NCBI GenBank assembly: GCA_945871335.1
Contig: CAMBWM010000171.1
Span: 1 to 5,318, forward strand
DNA length: 5,318 bases
Reading direction: 5' to 3'
From: Polaromonas sp. YR568
GTDB taxonomy: Bacteria > Pseudomonadota > Gammaproteobacteria > Burkholderiales > Burkholderiaceae
The notes beneath the pieces are model-generated. The model saw only the letters and a program-made list of their open reading frames with translations. It made no database searches and had not been told where the DNA came from. The translations under genes and the position numbers were made by a program. Numbering within the stretch: position 1 is the stretch's first letter; each line of letters begins with the position of its first letter. Shown here one piece after another: positions 1 through 5,318 of this stretch.

Positions 1-51
1 TATGCGCCGCACCTGAGCGCACGCATTCACCGTCAACTGTCACTTTCATAA
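1..51 (+). other. Possible 3' end of an upstream gene (unassigned)
   Basis: The frame starting at base 1 is open for 16 codons and ends at TAA (49-51), nine bases before the pccB start. The peptide reads YAPHLSARIHRQLSLS, which I do not recognise. The spacing would suit an operon partner just upstream of pccB; genes for methylmalonyl-CoA mutase or its MeaB chaperone often lie there in related bacteria. Sixteen open codons are weak evidence in GC-rich DNA, so this could equally be a non-coding leader. Confidence 0.25.
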
Positions 52-60
52 GAGAAAACC

Positions 61-1593
61 ATGCAGGAAATTCTGGAGCAACTCGAACAAAAACGTGCAG
101 CCGCACGGCTGGGGGGGGGGCAAAAGCGCATCGATGCGCAACACGGCAAAGGTAAGCTGACGGCGCGCGAGCGGCTGGAAGTGCTGCTCGACGAGGGCAC
201 ATTTGAAGAGTGGGACATGTTCGTCGAGCACCGCTGCGCCGACTTCGGTATGCAGGACAACAAGATTCCCGGCGACGGCGTGGTCACCGGCTACGGCATG
301 ATCAACGGACGCTTGGTGTTCGTTTTCAGCCAGGACTTCACGGTGTTTGGCGGCGCCTTGTCCGAAGCCCATGCCGAGAAAATATGCAAGGTCATGGACC
401 AGGCCATGAAAGTCGGTGCGCCGGTGATCGGTCTGAACGACTCGGGCGGCGCGCGTATCCAGGAAGGTGTCGCTTCGCTGGGCGGTTATGCCGATGTGTT
501 TCAGCGCAATGTGATGGCCAGCGGTGTGATCCCGCAGATCAGCATGATCATGGGTCCTTCGGCCGGTGGTGCGGTGTATTCACCGGCCATGACCGACTTC
601 ATCTTCATGGTGAAAGACTCTAGCTACATGTTTGTGACCGGCCCCGAAGTGGTCAAGACCGTCACGCACGAGGAAGTGACGGCCGAAGAACTGGGCGGCG
701 CCATCACACACACCACCCAAAGTGGCGTGGCTGACCTGGCTTTTGACAATGATGTCGAAGCGCTTCTGATGCTGCGCCGGTTCTATAACTACCTTCCGCT
801 CAACAACCGCGAAAAAGCCCCGGTGCGCCCCAGCGCAGATCCGGCCAAGCGCATGGATCTGAGCCTGGACACATTGGTGCCCGAGAACGCGAACAAGCCT
901 TACGACATGAAGGAGCTCATCACCAAGACGGTGGATGACGGTGACTTCTTTGAGATCCAGCCCGAGTACGCTAAGAACATCATCATCGGCTTTGCCCGCA
1001 TGGAAGGCCAGTCGGTTGGCATCGTCGCCAACCAGCCGCTGGTGTTGGCCGGTTGCCTGGACATCAAGAGCTCAGTCAAAGCGGCGCGCTTTGTGCGCTT
1101 TTGCGATGCCTTCAACATCCCTGTCATCACCTTTGTCGATGTGCCCGGCTTCATGCCCGGCACTTCTCAGGAGTACGGCGGCATCATCAAACATGGCGCC
1201 AAATTACTCTATGCATATGCCGAATGCACAGTGCCAAAAATCACCGTCATCACACGCAAGGCCTATGGCGGCGCTTATGACGTGATGGCCTCCAAGCATT
1301 TACGTGGCGACGTGAACTTTGCCTGGCCGAATGCCGAGATTGCGGTCATGGGTGCCAAGGGGGCGGTGGAAATCATCTTTCGTGAAGACAAAGGCGATCC
1401 GGTCAAACTGGCGGCCAAAGAGGCTGAGTACAAGGCGCGATTTGCCAATCCGTTTGTGGCGGGCAGCCGCGGCTTTATTGACGATGTGATCTTGCCGCAC
1501 GAGACGCGCAAGCGCATATGCCGCAGCCTGGTGATGCTCAAAGACAAGAAGCTGGAGAACCCGTGGCGCAAGCACGGGAACATTCCTTTATGA
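61..1593 (+). CDS. pccB: Propionyl-CoA carboxylase, beta (carboxyltransferase) subunit
   Basis: This 510-residue protein is the carboxyltransferase subunit of biotin-dependent propionyl-CoA carboxylase. It transfers the carboxyl group from carboxybiotin to propionyl-CoA to make (S)-methylmalonyl-CoA in the cytosol, normally as the beta6 core of an alpha6-beta6 complex. The N-terminal crotonase-fold half carries [11 protein letters not shown] (126-136) and [11 protein letters not shown] (165-175). The C-terminal half carries [21 protein letters not shown] (360-380, acyl and biotin site region) and [11 protein letters not shown]. The residue after GGAY is Asp407; in actinobacterial enzymes Asp here goes with propionyl-CoA preference and Ile with acetyl-CoA use. 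From memory, the start (GGGQ-RIDAQH, KLTARER) and the end (WRKH-NIPL) match human PCCB closely, so it is full length. The ATG at 61 follows a weak purine-rich AAGAGA (50-55). pccA follows after 288 bases. Codons 18-20 lie in a run of ten G. Confidence 0.96.
   Translation: MQEILEQLEQKRAAARLGGGQKRIDAQHGKGKLTARERLEVLLDEGTFEEWDMFVEHRCADFGMQDNKIPGDGVVTGYGMINGRLVFVFSQDFTVFGGALSEAHAEKICKVMDQAMKVGAPVIGLNDSGGARIQEGVASLGGYADVFQRNVMASGVIPQISMIMGPSAGGAVYSPAMTDFIFMVKDSSYMFVTGPEVVKTVTHEEVTAEELGGAITHTTQSGVADLAFDNDVEALLMLRRFYNYLPLNNREKAPVRPSADPAKRMDLSLDTLVPENANKPYDMKELITKTVDDGDFFEIQPEYAKNIIIGFARMEGQSVGIVANQPLVLAGCLDIKSSVKAARFVRFCDAFNIPVITFVDVPGFMPGTSQEYGGIIKHGAKLLYAYAECTVPKITVITRKAYGGAYDVMASKHLRGDVNFAWPNAEIAVMGAKGAVEIIFREDKGDPVKLAAKEAEYKARFANPFVAGSRGFIDDVILPHETRKRICRSLVMLKDKKLENPWRKHGNIPL
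111..120 (+). repeat. G10 homopolymer inside pccB
   Basis: Ten consecutive G bases cover the last base of Leu17 (CTG) and three GGG codons for Gly18-20. The Gly-Gly-Gly is usual in PccB proteins, but the uniform GGG spelling is not required and most glycines nearby use GGC or GGT. Loss of one G would shift the frame to a TGA at 158-160; gain of one would shift it to a TAA at 153-155. The tract could therefore be slippery in replication or transcription, or a place where sequencing miscounts. As given, the frame is intact. Confidence 0.9.
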
Positions 1594-1640
1594 GATGCGC
1601 GGGGTTCGCCATCGCCCCTGCCGTTGCCGGACCGGGATGC

Positions 1641-1704
1641 CCGGAAGTTTTTCGCAGTGTCCCCCGGCCTTCGGCCTCCTCCTTTATCTGCGAAAAACTC
1701 CCGG
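1641..1704 (-). repeat. Structured inverted repeat, copy 1 (core on minus strand)
   Basis: The outer arms are perfect over 12 bp (AGTTTTTCGCAG at 1646-1657, CTGCGAAAAACT at 1688-1699). One unmatched pair (1645/1700) and a further 4 bp (CCGG at 1641-1644 and 1701-1704) extend them. Read on the minus strand, the interior is ATAAAGGAGGA (1687-1677), an inner stem GGCC / GGCC (1676-1673, 1669-1666) closed by GAA, then GGGGGACA (1665-1658). The unmatched pair is G-U on the minus strand but A-C on the plus strand, so an RNA made from the minus strand would fold slightly better. It matches copy 2 at 1757-1858 in design. I cannot put a family name to it. Confidence 0.85.
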
Positions 1705-1756
1705 TCACCCCGATCCTAGGGTATTTTGATGAGCCGATATTTGCAAACTTCTATTC

Positions 1757-1858
1757 GCCACTGGGGGCACGGTGTATCCGCTGCAGCGAAATAAAGGGGG
1801 AGCCTGCAAAGCAGGCGGAGGACATTCGCGGAAGCGGATACGCCGTGCCCCCAGCGGC
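1757..1858 (+). repeat. Structured inverted repeat, copy 2 (core on plus strand)
   Basis: The outer arms are 26 bases (1757-1782 and 1833-1858) and pair at 24 of 26 positions; the exceptions are A-C at 1760/1855 and T-G at 1773/1842. Inside come a 3x3 internal loop (1783-1785, 1830-1832), a 5-bp stem GCGAA / TTCGC (1786-1790, 1825-1829), ATAAAGGGGGA (1791-1801), an inner stem GCCTGC / GCAGGC (1802-1807, 1811-1816) closed by AAA, and GGAGGACA (1817-1824). The two purine-rich loop strands match those of copy 1 while both stems differ. The outer arm ends 23 bases before the pccA start, so the hairpin would sit just above the ribosome-binding region in the mRNA. Confidence 0.88.
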
Positions 1859-1881
1859 CCCAGAAAAATGAAAGAACCAGC

Positions 1882-3930
1882 ATGTTCACCAAAATCCTGA
1901 TCGCCAACCGCGGTGAAATCGCCTGCCGCGTCATCCTCACTGCACGCAAGATGGGTATCAAGACTGTGGCGGTTTACTCAGACGCCGACAAGGATGCACG
2001 CCACGTAGCGCTGGCTGACGAAGCGGTCAACATCGGCCCCGCACCCAGCCGGGAGAGCTACCTGCAAGCTGAAAGAATCATTGCCGCCTGCAAGCAAACC
2101 GGCGCACAGGCGGTTCACCCCGGCTATGGTTTTTTGAGCGAGAACGCCGGCTTTGCCAAGCGTGTTGAAGAAGAAGGTATTGTCTTCATCGGCCCCAAGC
2201 ACTATTCGATTGCTGCTATGGGCGACAAGATCGAGTCCAAAAAGCTGGCCGGTGCCGCCGGTGTGAACTGCATTCCCGGGGTGAACGATGCTATCGAGAC
2301 GCCCGAAAAGGCGGTTGAAATTGCCAATGGAATTGGCTACCCCGTGATGATCAAGGCCTCGGCTGGTGGCGGTGGCAAGGGCTTGCGGGTGGCCTTCAAC
2401 GACAAAGAGACGTTTGAGGGCTTCACCAGTTGCCGTAACGAAGCGCGCAACAGTTTTGGTGACGACCGAGTCTTCATTGAGAAGTTTGTTGAAGAGCCGC
2501 GCCACATCGAAATCCAGCTGATCGGCGACAGCCACGGCAATGTGCTTTACCTGAACGAGCGCGAATGCTCCATACAGCGCCGTCACCAGAAGGTGATTGA
2601 AGAAGCGCCCAGCCCGTTTATCAGCGACGCCACCCGCAAAGCCATGGGTGCGCAGGCGGTGCAACTGGCCAAGGCGGTGAAGTACCAAAGCGCCGGCACG
2701 GTGGAGTTCGTGGTCGGCAAGGACCAGAGCTTTTACTTTCTAGAAATGAACACCCGTTTGCAGGTTGAACATCCGGTCACAGAGTGCATCACCGGGCTGG
2801 ACCTGGTGGAGCTGATGATTCGCGTGGCGGCCGGTGAGAAGCTGCCTTTGAGCCAGGCCGATGTCAAGCGTGACGGTTGGGCCATGGAGTGCCGCATCAA
2901 TGCAGAAGACCCTTTCCGCAATTTTCTGCCCTCAACTGGCCGGCTGGTGCGGTTCCAGCCGCCTCAAGAAACCATGTTTGCGTCAGACACCGCGCACTTG
3001 CAGGGCGTGCGCGTCGACACCGGGGTGCAAGACGGCGGTGAGATTCCAATGTATTACGACTCGATGATCGCCAAGCTCATCGTGCACGGCAAAGACCGGC
3101 TGGACGCCATTGCCAAGATGCGCGAGGCGCTGAACGCCTTTGTGATCCGCGGGATCAGCAGCAATATTCCTTTTCAGGCGGCCTTGCTGGCACACCCCAA
3201 GTTTGTGGCGGGCGACTTCAACACCGGCTTCATTGCCGAGAACTATAGCCAGGGTTTTAAGGCCGAAGACGTGCGGCATGAGGACCCGGACTTTTTGGTG
3301 GCGCTGGCCGCTTACGTTAACCGCCGTATGCTCAACCGCGCCGCCGGCATCAGTGGGCAATTGCCAGGCCATGGCATGACGGTGAGTGAGAAGTTTGTAG
3401 TCGTTGGCATGGGTGAGGCCGGTCATCAGGACGCACAAGCAGCGATGGTGTGTGATTTTCAATCTGCTTCCGGATCGATGACTGTCGAGACTGTAGGCAA
3501 GACCTACGAGCTGTGCAGTAGCTGGCATCTGGGCGGCTCACGCTTGCGCGGCACCGTGAACGGACTTCCTTTCATGGCGCAAGTGGAGCGCGGCGTGGGC
3601 AAGAACCCATTGGCAATTCGCATCATTCACAATGGCGCTCGCTTAGATGCCTTGGTGCTGTCACCGCGTGCCGCCGAGTTGCATGCCTTGATGCCCTATA
3701 AAGCGCCGCCTGACATGAGCCGCTACGTTCTGTCGCCCATGCCCGGCTTGTTGGTGAGTGTGGCCGTGCAGGTGGGTCAACAAGTGCAAGCCGGCGAGCG
3801 AGTCGCTGTGATTGAGGCCATGAAGATGGAAAATGTGCTGTTTGCGGTGGCAGACGGTGTTGTCGGTAAAGTCTTGGCCAAGGAGGGGGAATCTCTTTCG
3901 GTGGACCAGGCGATCGTCGAATTTGTGTAA
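1882..3930 (+). CDS. pccA: Propionyl-CoA carboxylase, alpha subunit (biotin carboxylase + biotin carrier)
   Basis: This 682-residue protein is the ATP-dependent biotin carboxylase fused to its biotin carrier domain, the partner of PccB in making (S)-methylmalonyl-CoA. The biotin carboxylase N-domain starts with KILIANRGEIACRV. The ATP-grasp part has GDK (114-116), Lys158 and GGGGKGLR (162-169). FLEMNTRLQVEHPVTE gives Glu288, Arg292 and Glu296, with Arg338 in MECRINAEDP, all at the same numbers as the catalytic residues of E. coli AccC. Residues of about 480-610 fit the BT domain that joins alpha and beta subunits in PCC. The biotinyl domain has VIEAMKMEN with Lys648 as the biotin site, 34 residues from the C-terminus as usual. 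The ATG at 1882 gives the standard family start; the ribosome site is weak (GAAAGA, 1870-1875). No catalytic residue is missing. 3-Methylcrotonyl-CoA carboxylase alpha is similar, but the PccB neighbour favours PCC. Confidence 0.95.
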   Translation: MFTKILIANRGEIACRVILTARKMGIKTVAVYSDADKDARHVALADEAVNIGPAPSRESYLQAERIIAACKQTGAQAVHPGYGFLSENAGFAKRVEEEGIVFIGPKHYSIAAMGDKIESKKLAGAAGVNCIPGVNDAIETPEKAVEIANGIGYPVMIKASAGGGGKGLRVAFNDKETFEGFTSCRNEARNSFGDDRVFIEKFVEEPRHIEIQLIGDSHGNVLYLNERECSIQRRHQKVIEEAPSPFISDATRKAMGAQAVQLAKAVKYQSAGTVEFVVGKDQSFYFLEMNTRLQVEHPVTECITGLDLVELMIRVAAGEKLPLSQADVKRDGWAMECRINAEDPFRNFLPSTGRLVRFQPPQETMFASDTAHLQGVRVDTGVQDGGEIPMYYDSMIAKLIVHGKDRLDAIAKMREALNAFVIRGISSNIPFQAALLAHPKFVAGDFNTGFIAENYSQGFKAEDVRHEDPDFLVALAAYVNRRMLNRAAGISGQLPGHGMTVSEKFVVVGMGEAGHQDAQAAMVCDFQSASGSMTVETVGKTYELCSSWHLGGSRLRGTVNGLPFMAQVERGVGKNPLAIRIIHNGARLDALVLSPRAAELHALMPYKAPPDMSRYVLSPMPGLLVSVAVQVGQQVQAGERVAVIEAMKMENVLFAVADGVVGKVLAKEGESLSVDQAIVEFV

Positions 3931-3974
3931 GCCAAGAAACATTCATTGAACGCATCAACCCAGGAGCCTTACCC

Positions 3975-4256
3975 ATGAATTTGGCTGAATTTGAATCACT
4001 TTTGCATGCGCAGTCTTACGGTGAAATAGTGACAGTGGACAAGCCCGCCGGTTACCAGATGGGTTTGCATCAGCATACTTTTGATGCTTGTGCCTTGATC
4101 ACAGCCGGCGAGATCACCATCAGCGTGGCCGGTGTTCAGACACGCTACGTTGTGGGCGATGTCTTTAGACTCTCCGCAGGAACGCCGCATCTGGAAGATG
4201 CTGCTGCGCAAGGTGTCAGTTACCGTGTGGGCCGTCGCCAGATTGCAGCTGCATGA
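3975..4256 (+). CDS. Small single-domain cupin protein
   Basis: This 93-residue protein has the layout of one small cupin barrel. Motif 1 is [20 protein letters not shown], with His32 and His34 as likely metal ligands and Asp37 near the usual Glu/Asp site. Motif 2 is [12 protein letters not shown] (61-72) with His72. There is no signal peptide, membrane segment or extra domain. The start is well supported by AGGAG at 3962-3966, 8 bases before the ATG. It lies 44 bases after pccA, and its stop overlaps the next start (ATGA, 4253-4256), pointing to co-transcription and coupled translation with the VOC gene. Cupins of this size include sugar and amino-acid binders, sensors and small metalloenzymes. 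I cannot choose among them; the context hints at a link to propionyl-CoA or branched-chain metabolism, which is inference only. Confidence 0.85.
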   Translation: MNLAEFESLLHAQSYGEIVTVDKPAGYQMGLHQHTFDACALITAGEITISVAGVQTRYVVGDVFRLSAGTPHLEDAAAQGVSYRVGRRQIAAA

Positions 4257-4735
4257 GCCGGCCTTTCAAGGTGCTGGGCATCCAACAAATTGCCATAGGC
4301 GGCACCAGCAAAGACCGTTTGCGCAAGCTGTGGGTAGACATGCTCGGGCTGAGTGTCGACGGCCACTTTGTGAGCGAAAGTGAAAACGTCGATGAAGATA
4401 TTTGCACCATAGGGGTAGGGCCTTTCAAGGTCGAAGTTGACCTGATGCAGCCATTGGACGCAGATAAAAAACCAGCAGTTCACAACACCCCGCTCAACCA
4501 TGTGGGTCTGTGGATTGATGACTTGCCTCAAGCCGTGACTTGGCTCACCGCGCAAGGTGTGCGCTTTGCACCTGGCGGCATACGCAAAGGCGCAGCCGGA
4601 TTTGACATTTGTTTTTTACACCCCAAAGCCAGTGATGAATTTCCAATTGCCGGTGAAGGTGTGCTGGTTGAGTTGGTGCAGGCGCCGCCAGAGGTGGTCA
4701 AGGCTTTTGCGGCCATGGCCGGATCCACGGCCTGA
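4253..4735 (+). CDS. VOC-fold protein, methylmalonyl-CoA epimerase-like
   Basis: This 160-residue protein has two beta-alpha-beta-beta-beta halves of the vicinal oxygen chelate (glyoxalase / epimerase) superfamily. The first half starts [10 protein letters not shown] and continues to [10 protein letters not shown] (59-68). The second starts [11 protein letters not shown] (81-91) and ends CFLHPKA (120-126) and [11 protein letters not shown] (136-146). Against methylmalonyl-CoA epimerases recalled from memory, His83 and Glu140 fit two metal ligands and Asp63 lies at the mid-protein ligand site, but the first ligand, normally His in a DHIAIAV-type motif, appears to be Gln12. An epimerase just after pccBA would make sense, turning (S)- into (R)-methylmalonyl-CoA for the mutase. 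A different VOC activity is also possible given the Gln. It overlaps the cupin gene by four bases and has no clear ribosome site of its own, so translation is probably coupled. Confidence 0.82.
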   Translation: MSRPFKVLGIQQIAIGGTSKDRLRKLWVDMLGLSVDGHFVSESENVDEDICTIGVGPFKVEVDLMQPLDADKKPAVHNTPLNHVGLWIDDLPQAVTWLTAQGVRFAPGGIRKGAAGFDICFLHPKASDEFPIAGEGVLVELVQAPPEVVKAFAAMAGSTA

Positions 4736-4755
4736 GAGCCACAAGTGCGTGGATC
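4722..4755. repeat. Inverted repeat across the VOC stop codon
   Basis: GATCCACG (4722-4729) and CGTGGATC (4748-4755) are perfect 8-bp arms with an 18-base loop that contains the TGA stop (4733-4735). No T run follows, so this is not a typical intrinsic terminator. It could be a 3'-end mRNA stabilising hairpin, or chance. Confidence 0.4.
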
Positions 4756-4785
4756 ACTGATCGGCGACACTCAGGCTTGGGTTTA

Positions 4786-4806
4786 AGCACGCTGCGCGTG
4801 TTCTTT
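4786..4806 (+). terminator. Weak candidate intrinsic terminator after the pcc cluster
   Basis: CACGC (4788-4792) and GCGTG (4796-4800) pair around a TGC loop. The stem extends by a G-T and an A-T pair and is followed by a T-rich TTCTTT (overlapping 4801-4806). The stem is short and the T tract interrupted, so termination would be partial at best. Its position, about 50 bases after the VOC stop and before the next gene, is where one would expect the operon to end. A 10-base palindrome, TGCAGCTGCA, follows at 4811-4820. Confidence 0.3.
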
Positions 4807-4862
4807 GCACTGCAGCTGCACAGCGTCGATTTTTCAGTCTTTTTCACCCGGAGTGTCTGACC

Positions 4863-5318
4863 ATGGATTTGTCCCGTTTTCCCCGCCGTCGCTACACCAT
4901 CGGTGCCACGCCTCTCGAGTTGTTGCCCCATTTCACCAAGGCGCTGGCTGCGCTGTGCCCGCAGGGTCAGGGCCCTGAGGTCTGGATCAAACGCGATGAC
5001 ATGCTGGGCCTGACGCCCGGTGGCAACAAGACCCGCAAGCTGGAATTCCTGGCTGCGGATGCGCTGTCCCAGGGTGCCGACACGCTGATCACATGCGGCG
5101 CTCCGCAGTCCAACCACTGCCGCGCGACCTTGTCGGCCGCCATCAAGGAGGGCATGAAATGCCGCTTCGTCATTGAAGAGCGCGTACCCGACAGCTACCA
5201 CGCAGACGCCAGCGGTAACAATTTCCTGTTTCGCCTGATGGGTGTCGAGGCGATCACGGTGGTGCCGGCTGGCACGAACATGCTGACGGCCATGGAAAAG
5301 GTGGCTGCCGAACTGGCC
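4863..5318 (+). CDS. PLP-dependent D-cysteine desulfhydrase / ACC deaminase family enzyme (5' part)
   Basis: The first 152 codons are present; the gene runs off the window. The family is fold-type II PLP enzymes near D-cysteine desulfhydrase (DcyD), 1-aminocyclopropane-1-carboxylate deaminase and L-cysteate sulfo-lyase (CuyA), which release ammonia from small amino acids. The start FPRRRYTIGATPLE, then WIKRDD (41-46) and GGNKTRKLEF (53-62), is typical, with Lys56 as the expected Schiff-base lysine. QSNH (82-85) contains the Ser-Asn-His that contacts substrate and cofactor. E. coli DcyD, recalled from memory, shares RFPR, PTPLE, IKRDD, GGNK-RKLEFLAADAL and QSNH, but here QSNH is followed by CRAT rather than VRQT. 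About half the usual ~330 residues are visible. GGAG at 4850-4853 lies 9 bases before the ATG. The exact substrate cannot be settled; D-cysteine desulfhydrase is the best guess. It is probably not part of the pcc operon. Confidence 0.85.
   Translation, partial: MDLSRFPRRRYTIGATPLELLPHFTKALAALCPQGQGPEVWIKRDDMLGLTPGGNKTRKLEFLAADALSQGADTLITCGAPQSNHCRATLSAAIKEGMKCRFVIEERVPDSYHADASGNNFLFRLMGVEAITVVPAGTNMLTAMEKVAAELA

Larger units (their letters stand above)
1594..1881. other. pccB-pccA intergenic region dominated by two structured repeats
   Basis: No convincing gene lies in these 288 bases. Positions 1632-1644 form a small perfect hairpin (CCGGG, ATG, CCCGG) that competes with the base of the first large structure (1641-1704). 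A 52-base linker (1705-1756) separates it from the second structure (1757-1858). The last 23 bases (1859-1881) hold the pccA ribosome-binding region. No stem is followed by a T run, so I see no intrinsic terminator, and pccB and pccA may still be co-transcribed. Frames open through the region read across both inverted repeats and look accidental. Confidence 0.8.

Noticed and set aside
1641..1704. First inverted repeat as an intrinsic terminator for pccB
   Set aside because: The loop is long, and no T run follows the stem on the plus strand (the next bases are TCACCCC).
1726..1754. Possible promoter for pccA (TTGATG, 17 bases, TTCTAT)
   Set aside because: Only 4 of 6 and 3 of 6 positions match the sigma-70 consensus, which is expected by chance in a gap this size.
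1518..1871. Plus-strand frame of 117 codons running from the pccB end through the gap
   Set aside because: It starts inside pccB out of frame and reads through both inverted repeats; its composition is explained by the repeats.
1594..1881. CRISPR array or insertion-sequence remnant in the gap
   Set aside because: There are only two inverted structures in opposite orientation, no regular spacers, no transposase fragment and no obvious target-site duplication.
1868..1900. Ten-codon frame (MKEPACSPKS) overlapping the pccA start, as a possible leader peptide
   Set aside because: There is no good ribosome site of its own, and the ATG falls in an A-rich stretch; it looks accidental.
1716..1961. 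Minus-strand frame of 81 codons over the second repeat and the pccA start
   Set aside because: It crosses the hairpin and the conserved pccA N-terminus and has no family features.
1978..2688. Long open frame (236 codons) on the minus strand inside pccA
   Set aside because: It is antisense to the highly conserved biotin carboxylase domain, has no recognisable motifs, and is the kind of mirror frame that codon bias in GC-rich genes creates.
4805..4833. Possible promoter for the DcyD-like gene (TTGCAC followed by a T-rich stretch)
   Set aside because: There is no credible -10 hexamer at the right distance.

Overview
The window looks like a chromosomal metabolic segment from a betaproteobacterium, most likely Burkholderiales and perhaps Comamonadaceae. 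That placement rests on moderately high GC, the gene order, the style of the proteins and the type of intergenic repeat; it comes from memory, not a database search. All recognisable genes lie on the + strand.

Layout: positions 1-60 hold a leader that may contain the last codons of an upstream gene. Positions 61-1593 are pccB, the carboxyltransferase (beta) subunit of propionyl-CoA carboxylase. Positions 1594-1881 are a 288-base gap filled largely by two long inverted-repeat structures. Positions 1882-3930 are pccA, the biotin carboxylase plus biotin carrier (alpha) subunit. After a 44-base gap come a small single-domain cupin protein (3975-4256) and a VOC-fold protein resembling methylmalonyl-CoA epimerase (4253-4735), which overlap by ATGA. 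A 127-base gap with a weak terminator-like hairpin precedes the 5' part of a PLP enzyme of the D-cysteine desulfhydrase / ACC deaminase family (4863 onward, cut by the window end).

How the genes fit together: PccA carboxylates its own biotin using ATP and bicarbonate, and PccB moves the carboxyl group to propionyl-CoA, giving (S)-methylmalonyl-CoA. The next step is epimerisation, so the VOC gene is a natural epimerase candidate, although its first metal-ligand position appears to be Gln rather than His. The cupin is probably co-translated with it, role unknown. The PLP enzyme is probably a separate transcription unit.

The most interesting non-coding signal is the pair of structures between pccB and pccA. 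In opposite orientations they share one design: a variable outer stem, a conserved purine-rich internal loop (ATAAAGGRGGA on the 5' side, GGRGGACA on the 3' side), a variable inner stem, and a GAA or AAA triloop. Both stems differ in sequence between the copies while staying complementary, as expected of a structured RNA or hairpin DNA repeat family. A second oddity is a run of ten G near the start of pccB, where a one-base slip either way would quickly truncate the protein.
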